A stretch of 64,000 nucleotides of DNA from Datnioides undecimradiatus (GCA_008933995.1 WARS01000014.1:3891192-3955191); one strand, 5' to 3'. Shown: positions 1 through 14,027, counted from the first letter of the stretch. Notes: generated by a model from the sequence alone, not told the origin. Made by a program: numbers and translations.

Positions 1-298
1 TCACCTGGATGTGGTAGAAACAAGAATGCATCGTCAGTGTTTTGCTAGTTGTTGTGTGACTTTTCGTGCTGTGTTGGGGTGTACATTTACATGTAAGGGT
101 GCGTGCATGTTTGACTCTGCCCTTCAAAGCATCAGGTTTAAATGGTATCTTGCACAAAAGAATCTGGGCCCCATTAAAGCTTTGGCAAATGAAAACACAA
201 ATAAAAATAGTCTGGACCTTCTCTGATAAATCCTCATTTGAGCGTGTATTCTTTGAAGACATCAAAGTGGTCACTCATAGGACGTGTTGTATTTCCAG

Positions 299-436
299 AC
301 TGCAGCAGACCCTGAGGTGACCTCGCAGGAGGACGGATGGCCCCAAGGCTCTTCGCTTGATGACCTCATTCACCGTATGAACTCGTCTCCCCATCCTCTG
401 TGTCTTGGCTCATCCCCGGGTTCCTGGGTGGACTGA
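299..436 (+). CDS. Possible terminal coding exon of an unrecognised gene (partial)
   Basis: A plausible splice acceptor (tatttccag) ends at 298. It is followed by a frame of 45 codons that stays open to a TGA at 434-436; the other two frames stop within about 20 bases. The peptide begins TAADPEVTSQEDG, contains SSLDDLIHRMNSS and ends GSWVD. An AATAAA at 847-852 would give a 3'UTR of about 430 bases. I do not recognise the protein. By human synteny the neighbour on this side of NKX2-5 would be STC2, but this peptide does not resemble the STC2 C-terminus as I remember it. It is short and acidic-polar with no domain visible. It could be a chance open frame; the splice phase and upstream exons lie outside the window. 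Confidence 0.35.
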   Translation, partial: TAADPEVTSQEDGWPQGSSLDDLIHRMNSSPHPLCLGSSPGSWVD

Positions 437-846
437 GAGCCACAGGGAACATGGAGTGCATCCCAGATTAACATAATGGAGTTAATTGATCAACTAAAGT
501 TCAGTCGGGGGACAGTCCTTGAATGCACTCACTCTTTTTTTTTGTGTGTTACTCACTGAGGTCCAACATTACCTCATTCCATTCATCAATTCATACCTGA
601 ATCTGAGCTCTCAGGTCACGTCAGATGGTAATGACAGCTCCCGTTGTCTCTTTCTGTTGCCTTCTCTTTGTTTGGCTCTTTTATTACTGCTGGGGTCAAA
701 AAAAACTAATGGTAGATTGGAGACAGTTAGCTGCAGGTCTTGAGATGAATGTAGATGAAACATTTCTAAAGCTTTGGAGGTTTTATTTTGACAAATGGGC
801 TCATTTTCTTACTGAGAGTTAGATGAAAAGGTGGTCTCATCTGTAC

Positions 847-852
847 AATAAA
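847..852 (+). terminator. Polyadenylation signal AATAAA
   Basis: A canonical AATAAA lies about 410 bases after the TGA of the putative terminal exon at 299-436. It would end that transcript near position 870. It supports a real 3' gene end here but could be fortuitous in AT-rich DNA. Confidence 0.3.
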
Positions 853-2043
853 TGTATATGAACTCTGGAGGTGTTGCTTGGCGGCTTTTGTTAAACTTAA
901 TAAGAGTCTGGTTAGATTCTGGTTGCGGTAGGTTTTGTTAGCTAGCTATATCTGCTTCATATAAAACAACAGATGAAACTAGCGTCAATCTTCTCATTGA
1001 CAAGAAAGAGAATAAGTAAACAAATTCAACAACAACCTTGAAAAAAATCTTTACAACCAACAAACTCAGTGGTCCAGGTGTATGATGTGTGAACACATAG
1101 AAGCAATGAGGTTCAACTTTGTAAAGCTTCTGTTGGAGTGAGAGAGAGCCCACACCTTGTTGCTACTTGTCTTTTGCTTATAACTGTTAAGCCAACTTCC
1201 ACCAGGTTTATTTTCTTTTTGGACCACAATTAACACAACTTTGCCATTGATGCTGACTTGAGGTAAGCCCCAAGGAACCCGCTGCCAGCCAGTCTTCACT
1301 TTCCTTTAGTCATCACCAATTTCTTTCACACCAAAGACACACACAAACACACACCTTATGTTTACAAGTGAATGTAGCCTAGATATAAAGACCAGAATGT
1401 GAGTCATTTTTGTAATAGCTTAATGTCAACCCCAAAGAAAAAACCCCCCAACTGATTCCTTAATGTAAGCAAAGCTACCAAAGGCTAGCAGCTAAGACGT
1501 AACATTATGTATAAAGCCAACCTGTGAATTACTAGGAGAAGCATGGCTCCTTCCTTGAAGAAAGTTGTACTGGACCAGTTAGAAGAAACCCTCTATGAAG
1601 TGGCTTCCATTTGTCTTTTCCCAGAGCTGATGCAACTCTGAAGAGATAAAAGGTGTAGTACACATTAAGGATGGAGTAGAAAAGTAAAAAGACTGGATGA
1701 CAAAGCAAAGTTAAAATAATGAGCAATTTTCATTCAGCAGCCAAAGACCTTTGACAAAGATTGAGAGAGAGAAAGGCAGATGCATGAGAAATGAGAGGAA
1801 GCGTGAGGGATGAACTGAGGTAATGTTTAATGCCCTCCTGCTTATTGGCTTATGTAGATCAGTGTTCTCTCATTAAAATATCTCCACAGGATGAAGCTAG
1901 TCCTCAGCTTGGGAAGGAGCTACAATCTCTTTAAAGGCTTGATATCAGCTTCAAATTAGCTTAATAATGAGTGTGTATGCATGCGCCAGTGTGTGTTTTT
2001 GCGGTTACAGGGATCCATGTGTGAAAATGTGCCCGTGTAAGAG

Positions 2044-2046
<3 letters not shown>

Positions 2047-2080
<34 letters not shown>
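2047..2080. repeat. (GA)17 microsatellite
   Basis: An uninterrupted GA dinucleotide tract, followed at about 2,097 by a second short GA run. It explains the Arg-Glu repeat open frame read through it. Confidence 0.95.
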
Positions 2081-2082
<2 letters not shown>

Positions 2083-2536
2083 AAGAATCGGAAAGCAGAG
2101 AGAGAGAGAAGCCAAGAGTGGGTTATTCAAAGTAGCTCCCATTGTGGCAGATAAGCTGCCACAAGCTGTTCGGGGATTTGCCAATATGCCGTTTTTATTA
2201 TCAGAGTTACTGTTAATTACTTTGAGGAAGAAAAATATTGAACGTATATTGAATTTGGAAGGTTGATGGAGTTGACATGCTGACAAACAATTGACAGTTT
2301 CTTCACCTATGCATTTTACTCATTAATCATTGCGTAACTTCATGAAGTAGTATAAGGCCAGCACTTAATACTACAGTGGCATCTTGCACAAACATAATGT
2401 ATATACCAATACTAAGCACCTGCACATACATGTGTACTCTCATGTATATTAATACATACAGGCATGCATGATACAGATATGGAATGATACATGATGCATA
2501 GTACAGAGACATATGCACACAAATGCAAATATATGG

Positions 2537-2538
<2 letters not shown>

Positions 2539-2567
<29 letters not shown>

Positions 2568-2580
2568 TGTATGTATGTAT
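2539..2580. repeat. (ATGT)n tetranucleotide microsatellite
   Basis: About 10.5 perfect copies of ATGT, ending in a TA-rich flank. It produces spurious Met-Tyr-Val-Cys reading frames. Confidence 0.95.
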
Positions 2581-2939
2581 ATGTATATAAACACATACTT
2601 ACATAATGTGAAAATGTGTTTACGAGGGTATATGGGTCTGATTATGTATCTGTATATTGCAATCAAATTGAGCGACTAAATTTCAAAGGAAACTGTGGCT
2701 GACATGACCACAGTAACCAGCTCCTGTACTTGCTCTAAACAATGCTCGCAATATTGCTTTTAATTCTCTTTATATCAGCTTACCATGGCTGATTCTGAGT
2801 ATCTGTCATACCCACCACTCTGTAAATCAGAAACTCAAGATCACAAACTATCACGTAATGACAAGAAAAATAGAGTTGGGATGCTTGTCACAAACCGGCA
2901 AGGAACAAAGGGAGACACACATATACACCAGGGAGGGAA

Positions 2940-3075
2940 GGCTAAAGTGACACAGGTAAAACTAATAAACAAGTGACAGGTGATAAAGAAAACTGGTGGG
3001 AAAATGACAGGAAGAAAGTAAACAAAGACATGTGAAGAAACACTTTCAAAATAAAACAGGAAATAACTGAACACC
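2940..3075. repeat. Probable remnant of a dispersed fish repeat
   Basis: An A- and ACAGG-rich stretch contains acacaggtaaaac, gacaggtgataa and aataaaacaggaaataac. Its composition and order resemble the better preserved copy at about 49,890-50,235, which also has caggtgacacc and aataaaacaggcaatta. The family is not named with confidence, and limits are approximate. Confidence 0.35.
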
Positions 3076-6000
3076 CAACAGCCCCATATACATACAACAC
3101 GCACACACACACACAGCTGATAAACAGTTTATTTTGTTTCTCTTAGTTAGATGAGAAGATGGATACTACATTAATTTCTGCGCAAAGCTCCCTTTGCTTA
3201 TGTTAGCATTAAAACAGGAAAAGGGGAAAAGACCTGGCCTGGCTTTGTCACCCTGAGGTTGCTAGACAACCAGTGAGACTCTGGATGTCAATGAGCGTGG
3301 TCGCTGATGGCCAAGGCTAGCTTCAAAGTCACTTTTTACTTCCACTGATCTCAATTTATGCAACATGTAAATTAATGATATCTAGAAAGGCTGAACAAGG
3401 CTAGCTGTTTCCATCAGTCTTCAGCATTTGCAAAACTAATCTAACAGTCTTGCTGCTCCATGTCCATATTTAGCTTTCAAACATGAGAATGTTATTGTTG
3501 TATGTCTCAAGAGAAAGTGAATAAGAAAGTGAATAAATGTGTTCCCCAATAAATGTGTCTTTAATATATTGTTGTTTTTACCAATACTATAGCCACACAG
3601 TTCAAACATATCACCTCTTGTAAAGTAAGGCTAATTAGAAAGCCGTACCATGAAGATTCTGTGTATGAATGTGTGTATTTGTACCAGCCTGGATCTCAAA
3701 GTGGACCACCACATCAGGCAGCAAATCATCCACAAACAACCCAAAACAACCAGACGCCAAATGAAAACCTAATTTGGGCCCTAAATCATTACACCTGTGT
3801 GTGACAGGCTTGGACCTCTCTGGGCATTGTGTGTGTGAGTGTGTGTGTTTCAAGGTTTGCGTGCTGCCAACACTTCAGTTCGTCCTACGTCTGGCCAAGC
3901 ACAACACTGGCATGGTAGCAAAATGGCCATAGCGAGCGCCTGGCAGAAGCATCCAAGAAGAGAACGCCAAGCTGAGGCAGCAAGAATCAAGTCTATGCAA
4001 AAAAAAGGTCACACCCTCACCTCTGCCCTACAATCCATGCTGCCACAAGACAGGCTAGACAGACAAATTAGCGTCGCAGTCTGGTCGCCACAAACACACC
4101 AATGCATTCATTAAGATACCCCTACAGCAAACTGGCGATATCTAATGACACTGGATTCATGCACATATCAGCCAACATAGTGCAGTATGTTCAAGACAAG
4201 GAGCATGCTATGACAGGAGCATCTGCTAAATGTTATTAGGAGAAGCAGAGGTCCCAGATCGCTGGCTTTGGCCTCCCGCTGGGCTCTGGCACCATATTGA
4301 ACCATATCACAGACGGTTTAGCATTATTCAAATTGAAATCCTTACTGTATGTTATAATGTCATTTGTACATTTCTTCTGGTTGCACCATAACTATTTAAC
4401 TGTTTTCTGGGAAAAAGAAGCACTGGTAGATATTATTTGTCAAATCCAGTTTTTCCACCATTCATCACAGGGGCAGGGGTAATTGTGGAGGGTACAGCCT
4501 ATGGAACATTCCAATGAGGGAGGAATGATGGGGGTGGATAGATTCAATATCTCTCCTGTGCTGGACAGAGCCTTTCGAACTGTCCTCCATTAAGGCATGT
4601 GTTCTGATGAGTGATTCAGTGTGTCTATATTGGGCAGGAACTCGAAACAGTGACATGAAAACGCAGTTGGCAGCAGCTTCACAAATCCCACATCAGGCCC
4701 AGGGAAACCATAATCACCACTTTCGTTTTTCAGCCTTGTTTATTTCAGAGGCTGGGGTTACAATTAAGACCATTTGCCTTGCAATTACTGTGTTAAAAAT
4801 AATAAAACAATTTCGGCCTACCTAAAATACCTGCATTTTGTGTAATGATTCAGGGCGTGCAAATTGAAATTGCAATGTTTGGACATTGTCAGGGAGCTGT
4901 GTGAAGCTGCCAGAGTGATAGAACTATGTTTATCTGGATGTTTGTCTGCTTCTGGATTGCTAGCACTTTGTCAGAATGCAGCCAAACCCTGGTCACAATT
5001 TCTGCCTGACCTTCACAGGATAATTTTAGCTGTGTGGATGTATAATGTCATGATTTACTGCAAGGATTAGTTTTTCAACAGCCACAACGTAACTGAGGAA
5101 CGTCTCTCGAGGGCCAGTAAGTAAATTCCCTTGTCAGTAACCCACCCCCGCTATGAACAGCCCACCCCCCCTCCGCCCACACGCTCCCCACCGCACCACT
5201 TACCCTAATTTTCCCAATAAAGTCACACAGCCCAACCAATCTCTGCCCTCAAGCCAGCGTCTCGACAGGGACGTAAACAATGCTCAGAGTGAGGGGCAAC
5301 GCACAAACCCACACCTCTTCACTGCACTGTCCCCACTCCTCATCCTGGAGCCCCCACGATCATGTGATGTTAGCCCCAAAACACTACACAATAAAACCAA
5401 AATCAGGGCTGTAAAACATTAAATGCATTTTCGTATGTCACTCAGACATGGCTCTTTGTGATAGCAAGATTTTAGCCATTAGGTCCAATAAAAATAAAGA
5501 CAACTTGAGTAGCTGTATCAGTGCATTACTGTCCTGTCATTCAAGAGTGCAAAGCTAGTACAAAGTCTGAGGGCTCTGCCAGAGAAAGAATCTATATGTC
5601 TGAAGCTGCGGAAGGCCAAAGAAGCCTGAAAAATGGTTTTGGTGCATGCAGTCGTTGGTGAACTCCTACACAGTTTTGCAGACAAAAGAGCAGTGGGATG
5701 TTTCAATGCTAAATATATTCATTAGCGCTAGTATTTATTGTGCTTGTAAGATATCCTTATTGTAGCTGGTTGTAGTTACTGTAGTCATCTGTTACTAGCC
5801 TGGCCTGAATTTCAGGTCGATGTTTTGTTAATTAAGCTGGTGTTTGACAGGGGACGTGTTTGAAATGCCGGACATGTGACATCACTTTTTAAAAAAATTA
5901 GTGTTGCAAATGTCCTATGAAGAAGGAAATGCATTTAGTGCTTATAGACCATAAGGAGGCACAACACTGACATTATATAACTTTTTTTCGGGACCATGCT

Positions 6001-9000
6001 AGCAAACCGTTTCTTATTTACAAATCCAGCAGACAGATGATGCAGGAATGGCATTCATTTGGAGTCATGATTCGTGCCACCTGATACCTTCTCTCTCCCT
6101 TTAGCTCAGTTTTTGGTCTCCATCCACCTCTGACTGAAGTATCAGTATATTTAGTGATTTAATGCTCTCTGGTGTTTACCTCAGCTAGCTTCTAACTTTG
6201 TCTGTTATTCATTTGGACCTGAAAAGGTTGTGTGCAGTTAGGGTACAAGAGCATTCTCAGCAAAACATGGGCTGATGAGAGGGTTGAGACTGAATCAAAG
6301 AACAAAAATCTGCAGAGTCAAGTACTTTTCTGTGAGTTTGTCACTACGAGGGACTACTTTTACATTACACCTTGTCATTTGATCCATAATGTAAAGTTTA
6401 CATTAATGTAAAACTATTGATTAGTTTTAGCAGTGCCTTGTGGGTTAAACAAAACATAAAATGGTACTCAGCAGTTTCAACATTTTGGAGAAAACATGAC
6501 GGCCAACCATAACGGCTGTTAAATCCACATTGTTTATACAAATATTTACAACCTTTGTAAGTGTCTTTTATTTCCTTGCATTCCCACAGATGGGGCATGT
6601 TTATCTTCCCATTAGCTTTAATATTTCACTCACACGTCTAACCAAACTGTATCATTCAAAAACACTACAATTTTCCTTCCCCACAGCCTTGTTTTATCTT
6701 TCTAAGGCCTAAATCCATCCACTCTTGTAAGTCCTTGGCAGTGATGAGCACCACGGTGTGTGTGTGTGTGCGAGGGCGGCACGGATATGGATGTTCGTGT
6801 TTCATGTTTTTGATCCAGTTGTTGTGGAATCTTATTCAGACTGCGACACATGTGCTGTTAAGATGAGAAATAGCGAGCCCATAAAAGTTGTGCGTCACAT
6901 CCCACGCAATGCGAGCCGTATAGGCACGAGGTCTGGCTGTGCCGTGCGGGGGAGAGCTCACAGTGCACGAAAAGCTCATGTCTCACACCAAGCTCTGTGC
7001 TGCAGGCCCACGTTCACTAATTAGACCTGATATACAGCCTGATGTGTGCTGATTGAAAGCAGGCTCATCTAACTCAGGACAGGGTCCTGTTGCACTGCTG
7101 TGGAACGCCGGAGGGTGTCATTTTGTTTCCAGGCGCTGGTCTAAGGTCAGTTTCATGGTCTCAAGATAAATTTCTTTGGTAGTGATTTAGAGAGGGTAAA
7201 CTGATGCGGATCTATGAGTATTATGCACCAACTTATTGACGGTGTAAAAGGATGTGGTGGTTTGAGCTCTCGCAGGGCTTTGCAGCTCACAACCAGCTGT
7301 CCATGTGGCGACAGCTTCAGCTTCACACAGAAATGAGTGGCATGCACCAGGCAGAACAGGCCACGGCACCATGCCAACCATGCCAGGCACTCCCTCAGTG
7401 CCTCTTGCAGCCTGCACCGTGTTGGACGTGCTACATTATAGTGCCTTGCTTGAGGAATGAAAACAGGGAAACACAAAGCCCCTGACCCCAGCTATCTCTC
7501 TGTATATCTCTTTCTTCCATGTATTTGTCATTCAGTTTTCAGTTTTAACCTGAGCAAGAAGTTCATCCTTGTCTTCAGGCTTCATTATCTTCTCTGCCTC
7601 TCTCTCTCACAGATCGTATCACTGGGAAGGCTTGGAGATGGTAGGACAATTACCCAGAGAGCTGTTTTCACTGGAACTGCAATCAAGCATCTGGAAGACT
7701 CAGCCATCCATAATCAGGCTTTAAGCCAAGGCTTTACTATTTTCTATTGAGAGTTTATGTAGTTTAGGTATGGATTCCATTAGGAAGGTTATATAAGGTT
7801 GGATGGCAGACGCTCTATTCACTATAGCAGGTCTATCCAATAACTCTGCTTGGAGAATGCTCTCGGTGACTTCCAGCAGTTTCAGTTCAATTATATATAA
7901 AAAAAGAAAATGCTGGGACGGTTAAACAACTCAGACCAATAGCATGTAGAGAACAGCCATCCTTGTGATTTTACAGCTGGTTTGCAATTGCAGCGTAATT
8001 ATAGATTAAGAAAACATGACTTGTGTCAATGAAATAATGGCAGCCCATTGACAAAAACGCCTTTAGCGGCCCAACACCTGGTGAAAGGCCAATTGTTGAG
8101 TTTAACAGCATGCCAGCTTAAAAAGAACACAGTGGGTACACCGGGTTCATTTTTCCAACATTTGTCTTTGTAATGAACCAAAATTTCTCTTTGGGATGTG
8201 GACCTGCCATTTGTACGAAGCTTAAACAAATTGTGTTCCAATAGCTTTTTCAATGAACCAGAGGTGATTTGACTTTCCTTCAACTCGCACACTATTAGTC
8301 AAAATATCACATTTCTATTTCTTCTGTGAGGACTCTATGTACAATCACTGAGTGTCCAGCAGGGTTGTTGACTTAACTGATGGTGGCCACAACTTAATGA
8401 CACGGTCCAACAAGTGTGGTTTTTAATTCCTAATCATGCACAATGCTAACACTTGCGCAATAGAGACACGCTTGTGTAATTATGTGTTTGTGCATAGTTA
8501 TTTTACCAACATACATAACAGTCAATAACATCAGCATTTTGTAACAGAGCTCCTGATCTTAGTTGGTGGTGAGTCAAGGTTGAATGGGAATAGCAGCTTT
8601 TTAATGATAATATTACATTAACGTGACCAAAGTAGGGCAGAGAAAGATTTTTAAGCAATAGTTTGATCATTGGGAAATACACATATTTGTGAATTTGCTG
8701 AGAATTAGACGAGAGGGTCAATGTCGCTCTGACGTCTGTGCTGTAAATATGTGGCTGCAGCAATGAGCCGTTTTAGCATTAGGACTAGAAACAGGGAGGA
8801 AAAAGCAGCTCTAAAACTTACATATGACACAAATATATAGTTTGTCTAATCTGTACAGTCGAAGAACAACAGTAACAAGTTGTGGTTTTATCAGGGGTTA
8901 TGAGCAGGACTGTGTTTTGGCTTAGTGAAGAGACCAGCAACTAGGCTTTTTTTCACATCAGAGCTGTTTCCCCATTTCCAGCCAATGTGCGAGAAAAAGA

Positions 9001-10599
9001 TGCACTTTAACGTGCTGCACCAACAGAAACAGGAATGTGAACGTTTACAGTGACCTTTACTGGAAAGTGCCATTTTCAAACATGGGAATCTGTTTTTTAT
9101 TCTGTTTAAGAGTCATTTAAACCATTGCAGCAACCAGCTACTTGTTCTTTGTTTCTTTTGTAGCTTTTTAAATTTCAGTTGTGCATTGCATTCTGGGAAA
9201 AGTGTCCAGTAGCACGTAATTTGTAATCTTTCAGAAAAAACAGAATGTAGATTGCAACCGGGACACACAGCAGCCGGGTTTCACATGCAGCCCACAGAGG
9301 CAGCCAACATAAACATCTGCACCGCAAATCACATTTTCATCTCATTATCTCTGACAAAATTCAACATTGTCTTCTTTTTACTCAAATACCAGCTGATGTA
9401 TGGAATGACATGAGCTGATTTAGAGACACAAGGCTGGCATCAGAAAATGCTGATTCAGCTATTCTTCGTTATACTGTGTTTGAAAAAGAGCAGACTCTGT
9501 TGCTGACAGAGGATAAATGCGGGAGAGATGCCTGATGGCCTACGATGGTTTGTCCTGTGATTTAGCCACCAATTGGAAGTTCTCACAGCGGCACTGATTC
9601 ACTTATACAAGTCATTTCAGTAGCACAAGCCGAAGCCAACAGTAATGATGAGTTGCAGTATGCCAACCACATGGTGGACGCTGCCTCACTAGTGGCCTCC
9701 TCAGACCTCAGACTGTCTGCACAGAGATACACCTTGCTGTTTGAATGGCTGGGGACAGAGGAGTTTGCCAGAAAGCCAGTGAAAAAAAGAAGTTTTCATG
9801 CTTTCATTATAAATGGAAAGATGTACAACACGTGGCGCATTATAACTTTAGCCCAACAGGTGATACAGTTTATAAACTTGAAAGCTGAATATGTTTGTGT
9901 TGTTTTACTTTTCGCTCTTTCTCTCCATCCAGCTCTCTTCGTCCCGTTTCTCTCCTCCTCCATCCCTTTTCTGTCTCCCACTTAAAGCTGCTTCTCCTCT
10001 CTGTTGACAGCTTTGCTCGGCTGAAAAAAAGAAGCAGAATTACTGAGTAAAAGGGAAAAAGAGAGCAAATAACAGCTCTTAGAATGTTTGGATTGTGAAA
10101 CCAGAACATTAGTACAAACCATAATGGCTGGCCCAGAGAGCCCAGCGCCTCTCCAGAACTTCACTCTCACAGGCAATGATGTAACGCCAGCCATTTCATA
10201 TGAAGCATTCGCTTGTTGCACTCCTCAAAGTCTATTTATACCTTCTTCGTCTACTCAAAATAAAGCAGCCTATGTTAGGCTGATGCCCTTTAAATAGCCT
10301 GTTTGTTTAAGCTGAGGGAATTAGAATACAACTTTATGGTGCTGATAGCTTACTATAATTCTGGAAAACTTTGAACTGCTTAATGTCTGCGAAGTAGAAA
10401 AAGATGTGAACTGTTTATCACAAAAATTAGGAAAAGAAGAACTTTTTAATGTCAGGGGACCGTCACCTGTGAGTGATGATGTGCTGAACTCAGATATCCA
10501 TAAATGACTGAATTAATGGACATAAAATACAAGTGACTCACTCAACTGGCAGGTACAACCTGCTGCGCTGTCCAGGATAGATACTTTTACTACTACAAA

Positions 10600-10602
<3 letters not shown>

Positions 10603-10659
<57 letters not shown>
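10603..10659. repeat. (GT)28 microsatellite
   Basis: A pure GT tract of 57 bases. It generates a long poly-Thr-His frame on the minus strand that is not a gene. Confidence 0.97.
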
Positions 10660-10661
<2 letters not shown>

Positions 10662-10991
10662 GCACGTGTGTTTGTGGTGCCAACCAGGCCTCAGTGTATA
10701 CTACGCAGCAGAATAAACAAGTCTGTCTGTGTTCACAGTCTGTAATTAAAGCCGTATAAAAGTGCACACGCATGCAGTAACAGCACACGTCATGGCCCTC
10801 AGCGGCTCTGTTTCCCTCAGCCCTCAGCATGGGCTTGACAACAGCTGACCTAAACCACCTATTGCTAACATCTCTGCACAGATGTATATGAAACATAAAA
10901 ACATGGCATAAAAAAGCTGCGTAGGCATGGGCCACGAGGCTCGCTTCGATGGTGCTGAATGTTCAGTATATAATAAATGCTGCATAATAAC

Positions 10992-10992
<1 letters not shown>

Positions 10993-11023
<31 letters not shown>
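10993..11023. repeat. (TGC/CTG)10 trinucleotide repeat
   Basis: Ten perfect TGC units; on the opposite strand it reads GCA/CAG. It lies in non-coding DNA about 10 kb upstream of nkx2.5. The plus-strand frame reads it as poly-Cys and has no homology I recognise. Confidence 0.95.
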
Positions 11024-11024
<1 letters not shown>

Positions 11025-12041
11025 ACAACCGCCCTTTGCAGTCTTGTCTCATCAAAGCTCCTTCACAGAGCAGCGCCCTGTATCAGCCACTGCAGGGAGA
11101 GTTGATTGTATTGGCATATTTCAAAGGGTAATCAGACCTCCCGATGGCTCCGCCGCCACCACCACCTCAGCCATAAAAATAACCTAGACATGAGAAAAGA
11201 CCGCATCATGCTGAAGGCTGCCAGAGTTTGGCCTTAAATGTAGACAAACTCCAGTGGCCCGTAATCTACCGTGAGGTGAGCTCATCGGGGAGTCAGCCTC
11301 AAGAGCTCACAGCTCAAAGATGACAGCTACCTGTGCGGTGTTGATCCTGGTGGGCAATCAAATGCATTCTGGGGGCCATACATCACATTTTCCTCCCTAA
11401 ACACGCTATATTGTTGGAATTAAAGGGTCAGCCATTGCACTTCGGTTGTAGTAGGTAATCCTGTGCTCAGCAAGCATGCTATCCATCCAGATCTATACAG
11501 GCAACAGAATGTGTAATCTAAACGGCTCACGCTGTGAATTGTATATGCTATATGTTACCACGAGCGGAAGAATGTAAATGCTGACATGGTGCGACTTGTA
11601 TGTGTGTGTCCAATGGTGGGGTGCGTGCATTCGTGCATCTTGCCACATAAATATGTTGTTGTGTGTGTCTGTGTGTACATGCACAGGAGCATGAGACGCT
11701 CTCCATTAGAGTTTCTGACCAGATTTTGCCCTCTGGTGGTGTAAATTGGGCAGCACTGTTTTTGCAACCCCCCCATCCCCCTTTGACAAGTGAAAAGCAT
11801 CACTAACAGCTGCAGACCACAGATGAATGATGAGTTTTCACCATTTAAATGAAGAAATGTGCTCCAAATGAAAACCACATTTTATAGCTTACATTTGGGA
11901 GATTTCATAGAAACATTTTGGGAAAAAAAAAAAAAAGACTGCAGGTAAGCAGCCCAGATGGACGCCTGCTGCAGCCAAGCATTAAATGGAAGGTTGTTGA
12001 GAGGACTAAGCCAAAGTGAATGAATAGCTCTTCGCTTAGTC

Positions 12042-12079
<38 letters not shown>

Positions 12080-13900
12080 ATGCCTATATGTACATCCGTG
12101 TGTGTGCGTCAGTCACCAAACAGATCTCCTTGGAGCCAGTGATGGTCCAGAAGTCCCACGCATTTCCCATGCTCACTCACACCAAGCAGTGAGTTCCACC
12201 ACACTCTCTCTCACTCCTCTCCCTTTCTCTCTCTCATTTTCACCCTGTCATGTCCTCTTCCCCTCTCCTTTTCATTCTCTCGCTCCCGTCGTCACCGTTG
12301 CCATTATCATCCCACTTTGTTTTCAACTGATTTTCAGCCTGACCTCATCTCTGGAGGAGAATAATTACCAAATGGGGACACTGTGTTTTAACAGTGATTT
12401 TGAGGTCAACGACTCGCTCACGTTTGCTGGTCTTTTTTGTCCTCGGCTGTGAAACTTGCCAATGTTCCTTTTCTGCCCCCCTTGTCTGACCCCCGTGCAT
12501 ACATCAGTCCATAGTGAGATTGCGTTAGGAGTAATCACTGTAATCTCTCACTGTCGGAGGAGTTGGCGGGGCATCCACCGTGCACTGCGTCTTGGAACAT
12601 TGTGTCCATGCAGTGCTAAATGTTAAAGAGTGGTGATTGCGGAGAATGTGGCATGGTTTTGCAGAATGCCAGCCTATTAAGTTCAGCCATGCCAAAGCTA
12701 TATTTGTGTTCCAAATGCTCTGCTGAATTGCAAAGTAGAATGTACTGTACATTTTTTCACATGAAAATACAACAAATGGCTTCACTTTGCAAAGAATTCA
12801 AAAAGCCTATATCGTGCATTCATAAGCTTTTAAGTAGGCGTGTGCACTCTGACCAGCTGCTATGTGGCCACATGCAGGTTTCATTAGTGTGACCTGGTTA
12901 GGGGATGTTGCTGGAGCAGGTGGTCAGTGTTAGACAGGGCAAAGAGATGGGGACCCTGAGTGAGTAAAGCACAGGGCTAACAGGAGCTGCACTGGTATTC
13001 CACTTACCTTGAGCATGTAAAACACTATCCCTGTGGAAGCAGCATGAAGCGTTGGGGGGAAGGGGTCGAGCTTTTCTTCCCTGCCTGGACATAGATCACA
13101 TAACTGGGCCAGCATGGGACTGAGGGTGCCCCAGCTGTGGAGGTAAACCACTAAAAAAACTTCTGTTAAACATTCAGATCGGCATAAGGTGTGTGTGAAT
13201 AAACCCAGATCTGTGGCTTAACAGGGAGAAGTGACCATATCAAGATAACCCTCTTAGCCTCCATCCCATTTTAGTGCAGTTTTAATTAAATCAGACACAT
13301 GCATGAATCCACACCCATCACTACCCTATTCATTCCCCAGTAACACCCATCACTGCCCCAATGTGTCAGTTTGAAGGAGCAGCATTCAGGGAATGTTACT
13401 CATGTCGTACGTGCCTCGAGGTTGCCACAGAAATTAAGCACATAGGTGTAAAGAAATGCCAGTCAGCCTCTCCATGGCTCCTTCAGTCCACCTCCTGGCA
13501 GTGTGCTGGCGAGGCCTGGGGCCCAGGAATGCTGTGCCCATCTGTCAACACGGAGCTGCCTTCCCTGGCAGATGCCACAGAGAGGATTTTTGTAACCTGG
13601 CCCTGGGTGGATTTCATAACCTGGCCTGGCAGTATAGCAGAGGGCCTGAGGGCTGCAGGAAGATTATGTGCTAGCATAAGATGAAGCTGCATGCATGCAT
13701 GTGTGTGTGTATGTGTATGTGTGTGTGTGTCTGTATCCTAAGCAGCTACAAAGCGGGCCGGACCCCCTCCCCCCCATATCGCTTCCCACCTCTCCTGCTC
13801 TGCTCCCGTAGCGCCGATATTTATAATGAATGGCGTTCTCTATGTGGGGCCTGAATGTGTGTGGTGGAGCCAAGGGAGCACCACCTGAGTGATGATTCTG
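11024..13900. other. Gene-poor intergenic DNA with a GT tract
   Basis: No recognisable gene. It contains a (TG)14 tract at 12,049-12,077 and a pyrimidine-rich stretch at about 12,200-12,290. The open frames, including one of about 107 codons near 13,361-13,684, match no family I know and lack convincing splice sites. Confidence 0.55.
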
Positions 13901-13912
13901 TCTGCCCAACTT

Positions 13913-14027
<115 letters not shown>

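Larger units (their letters stand above)
871..10600. other. Gene-poor intergenic DNA
   Basis: No exon with both a family match and splice sites was found on either strand. Open frames here are short, lack recognisable domains and often run through simple repeats. The interval holds a GA tract, a TATG tract and short CA/GT runs. It also holds fragments resembling dispersed fish repeats, for example near 2,940-3,075 and the short AGCATCTGCTAAATG-type piece near 4,216. Distal regulatory elements for nkx2.5 could lie here but cannot be recognised without cross-species alignment. Confidence 0.6.

Noticed and set aside
9653..9985. 110-codon plus-strand frame
   Set aside because: It has no recognisable domain. 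Its second half runs into pyrimidine-rich sequence, and no splice or regulatory context supports it.
10513..10935. 140-codon minus-strand frame with a Thr-His run
   Set aside because: It reads through the (GT)28 tract. The remaining residues resemble no protein I know.
13361..13684. 107-codon plus-strand frame with mixed composition
   Set aside because: Considered as a possible small gene because it is not repeat-driven. It lacks convincing splice sites, a polyA signal or any family resemblance.
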